Assembly (NCBI GenBank): GCA_945788205.1
Contig: CALZLE010000056.1
Location: forward strand, 1-6,836
DNA: 6,836 bases
Reading direction: 5' to 3'
From: an uncultured Desulfuromonadales bacterium
GTDB lineage: Bacteria; Desulfobacterota; Desulfuromonadia; Desulfuromonadales; Geopsychrobacteraceae
Shown here: positions 4,853 to 6,836 of the stretch, piece after piece
Position numbering within the stretch: the first letter of the stretch is position 1
How the letters are laid out: every line of letters starts with the position of its first letter
The notes under the pieces: generated by a model
What the model saw: only the letters and a program-made list of their open reading frames with translations
Databases searched by the model: none
Told to the model about the DNA's origin: nothing
Program-made: the position numbers and the translations under genes

Positions 4853-6836
4853 ATGAATCCAGCTTTTTTGAAAAAGGTAAAACGGAATGATCGCTTAGCC
4901 CGGTGGGTGATTACCGTCGGTGGCATGGCAATCATTTTCAGTGTCATCTTCATTCTGGTGCTGATCGCCAAGGTTTCCTTGCCGCTCTTTTTGGCCCCAT
5001 CGGCCGACCTGCACGCCCAGGTGAAAGCTTCACTCGGGTCGCAGCAGGTTTTAGCGCTCGGTATGGATGAATACCTGGAAACCGGCTACACCCTTGATGA
5101 TCGGGGTGAGTTGCGGTTTTTCGATGTGCGCGACGGGCGGGAGCTCGATCGGGTTCAGCTGAACAGCGAAGGCTCAGCACCGCAGCTGCTGGCGGTCGAG
5201 AGCTTCGCTGGACTGAACCATGCCTTACTCTGGAATGATGGTTCGCTGACCGTTGAACAGGTCAAATTCAGCCCGGTTTTCGATGCAGCCAACAACAACC
5301 AGCGCAGCATTTCTCACCGGGTCGAGCAGCGGGCCGTATTCGCTACCACCGGCGAACAACTGGAAAAGACGCTGGCGCGGGTTGATGATGAGGGGCGCCA
5401 GACGCGGGTCGATCTGCTTGCTGACGGGCGGCTGTTACTGCAGCAACTTGAAATCACTGAAAACTTTCTCGGCGAAGAGGAGGTCAGCGAAAACAGCCAC
5501 GAGTTAGAGGTGGCGAGCAATGGACAGATTTCGGCGCTGGTACTCAGCAATAACGGTCAGCAGCTCTACGCCGGCACCGATCATGGCGAACTGCTGCGCT
5601 GGGATTTGAGCGATATTGAAGAACCGGAACTGGTTGAGCTGGTGTCAGCTTTTGCCGATCAGCGGGCGATCAGCGCGTTGAACCTGGTATTCGGCGACAT
5701 CTCTCTGGCGGTCGGCGACGAGCGTGGCGAAATCAGCACCTGGTTTCCGGTGCGCGACGCTGAGGGGCTGCGCAGATTGACCAGGATTCACGATCTTTCC
5801 CCGCACCGCGACCAAGTTCAAATGATTGCTCCCTCGCCGCAGGATAAAACGGTCATCAGCCTGGCGAGCGATGGCCTGCGGTTCAACCACATGACCAGTG
5901 AGCGTTTTCTGCTCGACTTGAATCATCCGGAACAGCTGCAGCAGTTTGCCCTGACCACCCGCGGCGATGCTTTGATCGCGTTGACCGCGGCAGGGAACCT
6001 GGTCAGCTGGAAGCTTGACATCCCTCACCCGGAAGTCAGCCTCGGCACCCTGTTTGGCAAGGTCTGGTACGAAGGTTACGATGAGCCGGTCTATGCCTGG
6101 CAATCCTCTTCGGCCAGCGACGATTACGAGCCGAAGCTGAGTCTGGCACCGCTGATCTTCGGTACCCTCAAAGGAACCTTTTACGCCATGCTGTTTGCCG
6201 TGCCGCTGGCGATATTCGGTGCGATCTACACCAGTCAATTCGCCCGGCCGCGATTGCGTGAGCTGATCAAGCCGGCGGTTGAAGTGATGGCCGCAATTCC
6301 GACAGTCATTATCGGCTTCCTTGCCGCTCTCTGGTTGGCCCCCCTGATCGAGCGTTCTCTCGGTACCCTTTTTCTGAGTTTGATTCTGGTTCCCGCCGCT
6401 TTAATGATCAGTGTTCTGGTCTGGCAGGCGGCACGGAAGATCGAACCTCTGAAACGGGTCGAGCGCGGCTTTGAGTTTATTGCCGTTGCGCCGATTATCA
6501 TCATGACTGTGGCGATTGCCATTACCCTCGGACCAGGGCTGGAAAACTGGCTGTTTGCCGGTGACCTTAAGCAATGGCTGTTTAGTGAAATGGGTACCCG
6601 TTACGATCCGCGCAACTGCATCATCATCGCCTTCGCTATGGGCTTTGCGGTGATTCCGATTGTGTTCACTATTGCCGAAGATTCCCTCTCCAACGTGCCG
6701 AACAGTTTGAAGGCCGCTTCGCTGGCCCTCGGCGCCAGCCGCTGGCAGACCGTTTGGCGGGTGATTCTGCCTTCGGCTTCGCCCGGTATTTTTGCCGGCA
6801 GTATGATCGGCTTCGGCCGGGCGGTCGGTGAAACCA
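4853..6836 (+). CDS. pstC: PstC-type phosphate permease with large propeller-like insertion, partial
   Basis: This is a channel subunit of the Pst transporter. It starts at ATG 4853 with GAGG (4845-4848) four bases upstream and stays open to the window edge (661 codons seen, stop not reached). Membrane helix 1 is about residues 18-40. A roughly 385-residue extracytoplasmic stretch (about 43-428) follows, rich in short beta repeats of WD40 or propeller style, such as SALVLSNNGQQLYAG followed by RWDLSD, and ALTAAGNLVSWKLD near the end. The permease domain then begins (helix 2 about 431-455, four or more further helices). The cytoplasmic ABC-coupling EAA-type loop is at 620-640 (KAASLALGASRW then PSASPG) and the sequence breaks off after GFGRAVGET. 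E. coli PstC is about 320 residues; long forms with an inserted domain are known in Pseudomonas- and Vibrio-type Pst systems. The insert may dock or sense loaded PstS at the periplasmic face, which is inference. pstA, pstB and phoU are expected downstream. Confidence 0.92.
   Translation, partial: MNPAFLKKVKRNDRLARWVITVGGMAIIFSVIFILVLIAKVSLPLFLAPSADLHAQVKASLGSQQVLALGMDEYLETGYTLDDRGELRFFDVRDGRELDRVQLNSEGSAPQLLAVESFAGLNHALLWNDGSLTVEQVKFSPVFDAANNNQRSISHRVEQRAVFATTGEQLEKTLARVDDEGRQTRVDLLADGRLLLQQLEITENFLGEEEVSENSHELEVASNGQISALVLSNNGQQLYAGTDHGELLRWDLSDIEEPELVELVSAFADQRAISALNLVFGDISLAVGDERGEISTWFPVRDAEGLRRLTRIHDLSPHRDQVQMIAPSPQDKTVISLASDGLRFNHMTSERFLLDLNHPEQLQQFALTTRGDALIALTAAGNLVSWKLDIPHPEVSLGTLFGKVWYEGYDEPVYAWQSSSASDDYEPKLSLAPLIFGTLKGTFYAMLFAVPLAIFGAIYTSQFARPRLRELIKPAVEVMAAIPTVIIGFLAALWLAPLIERSLGTLFLSLILVPAALMISVLVWQAARKIEPLKRVERGFEFIAVAPIIIMTVAIAITLGPGLENWLFAGDLKQWLFSEMGTRYDPRNCIIIAFAMGFAVIPIVFTIAEDSLSNVPNSLKAASLALGASRWQTVWRVILPSASPGIFAGSMIGFGRAVGET

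Noticed and set aside
5645..6238. Open frame of 197 codons on the - strand
   Set aside because: It is antisense to the continuous pstC frame and has no family resemblance.

Overview
The window holds a phosphate-starvation (Pho) locus. It is bacterial and Gram-negative in type: PstS carries a standard signal peptide, PhoR has a membrane-spanning sensor layout, and Shine-Dalgarno sites precede the genes. GC content is moderate by eye. The PhoR sensor sequence, the PstS subtype and a PstC with a huge extracytoplasmic insertion suggest a proteobacterium-like organism. My best guess is the Desulfuromonas/Geobacter side of the former Deltaproteobacteria, with a gammaproteobacterium as the alternative. 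This taxonomic guess is inference only.

Layout, left to right. Positions 1-41 are a near-perfect inverted copy of 174-214 and interrupt the 5' end of a PhoR-type sensor kinase gene (42-1760, +), which lacks the front of its first membrane helix. One base past the kinase stop codon, convergently, lies the end of a tiny gene for a 41-residue single-pass membrane protein (1762-1887, -). A modest hairpin with a T run follows (1967-1993). Next is a soluble response-receiver histidine kinase (1992-3185, -), whose REC domain sits in front of a full HisKA/ATPase core. The divergent intergenic region 3186-3430 carries 11-bp-phased CTAAC-type repeats facing both ways, read here as PhoB-binding Pho boxes. 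On the + strand follow a 70-residue soluble protein (3431-3643), another triple Pho box (3692-3724), pstS (3778-4758), a strong intergenic stem-loop (4786-4823), and pstC (4853 to the window end, open).

How the parts fit together. PstS captures phosphate in the periplasm and passes it to the PstC channel subunit; pstA, pstB and phoU would be expected beyond the right edge. PhoR is the canonical sensor that reads Pst activity and phosphorylates PhoB, whose gene is not in the window and may lie to the left. The repeat arrays suggest that PhoB drives pstS, the small 3431-3643 gene and, in the opposite direction, the receiver-kinase. If so, the receiver-kinase is a starvation-induced second signalling protein attached to the Pho circuit. 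The least explained parts are this kinase, the two small genes and the inverted repeat at the left edge. Nothing here amounts to a clearly new defence or mobile system.
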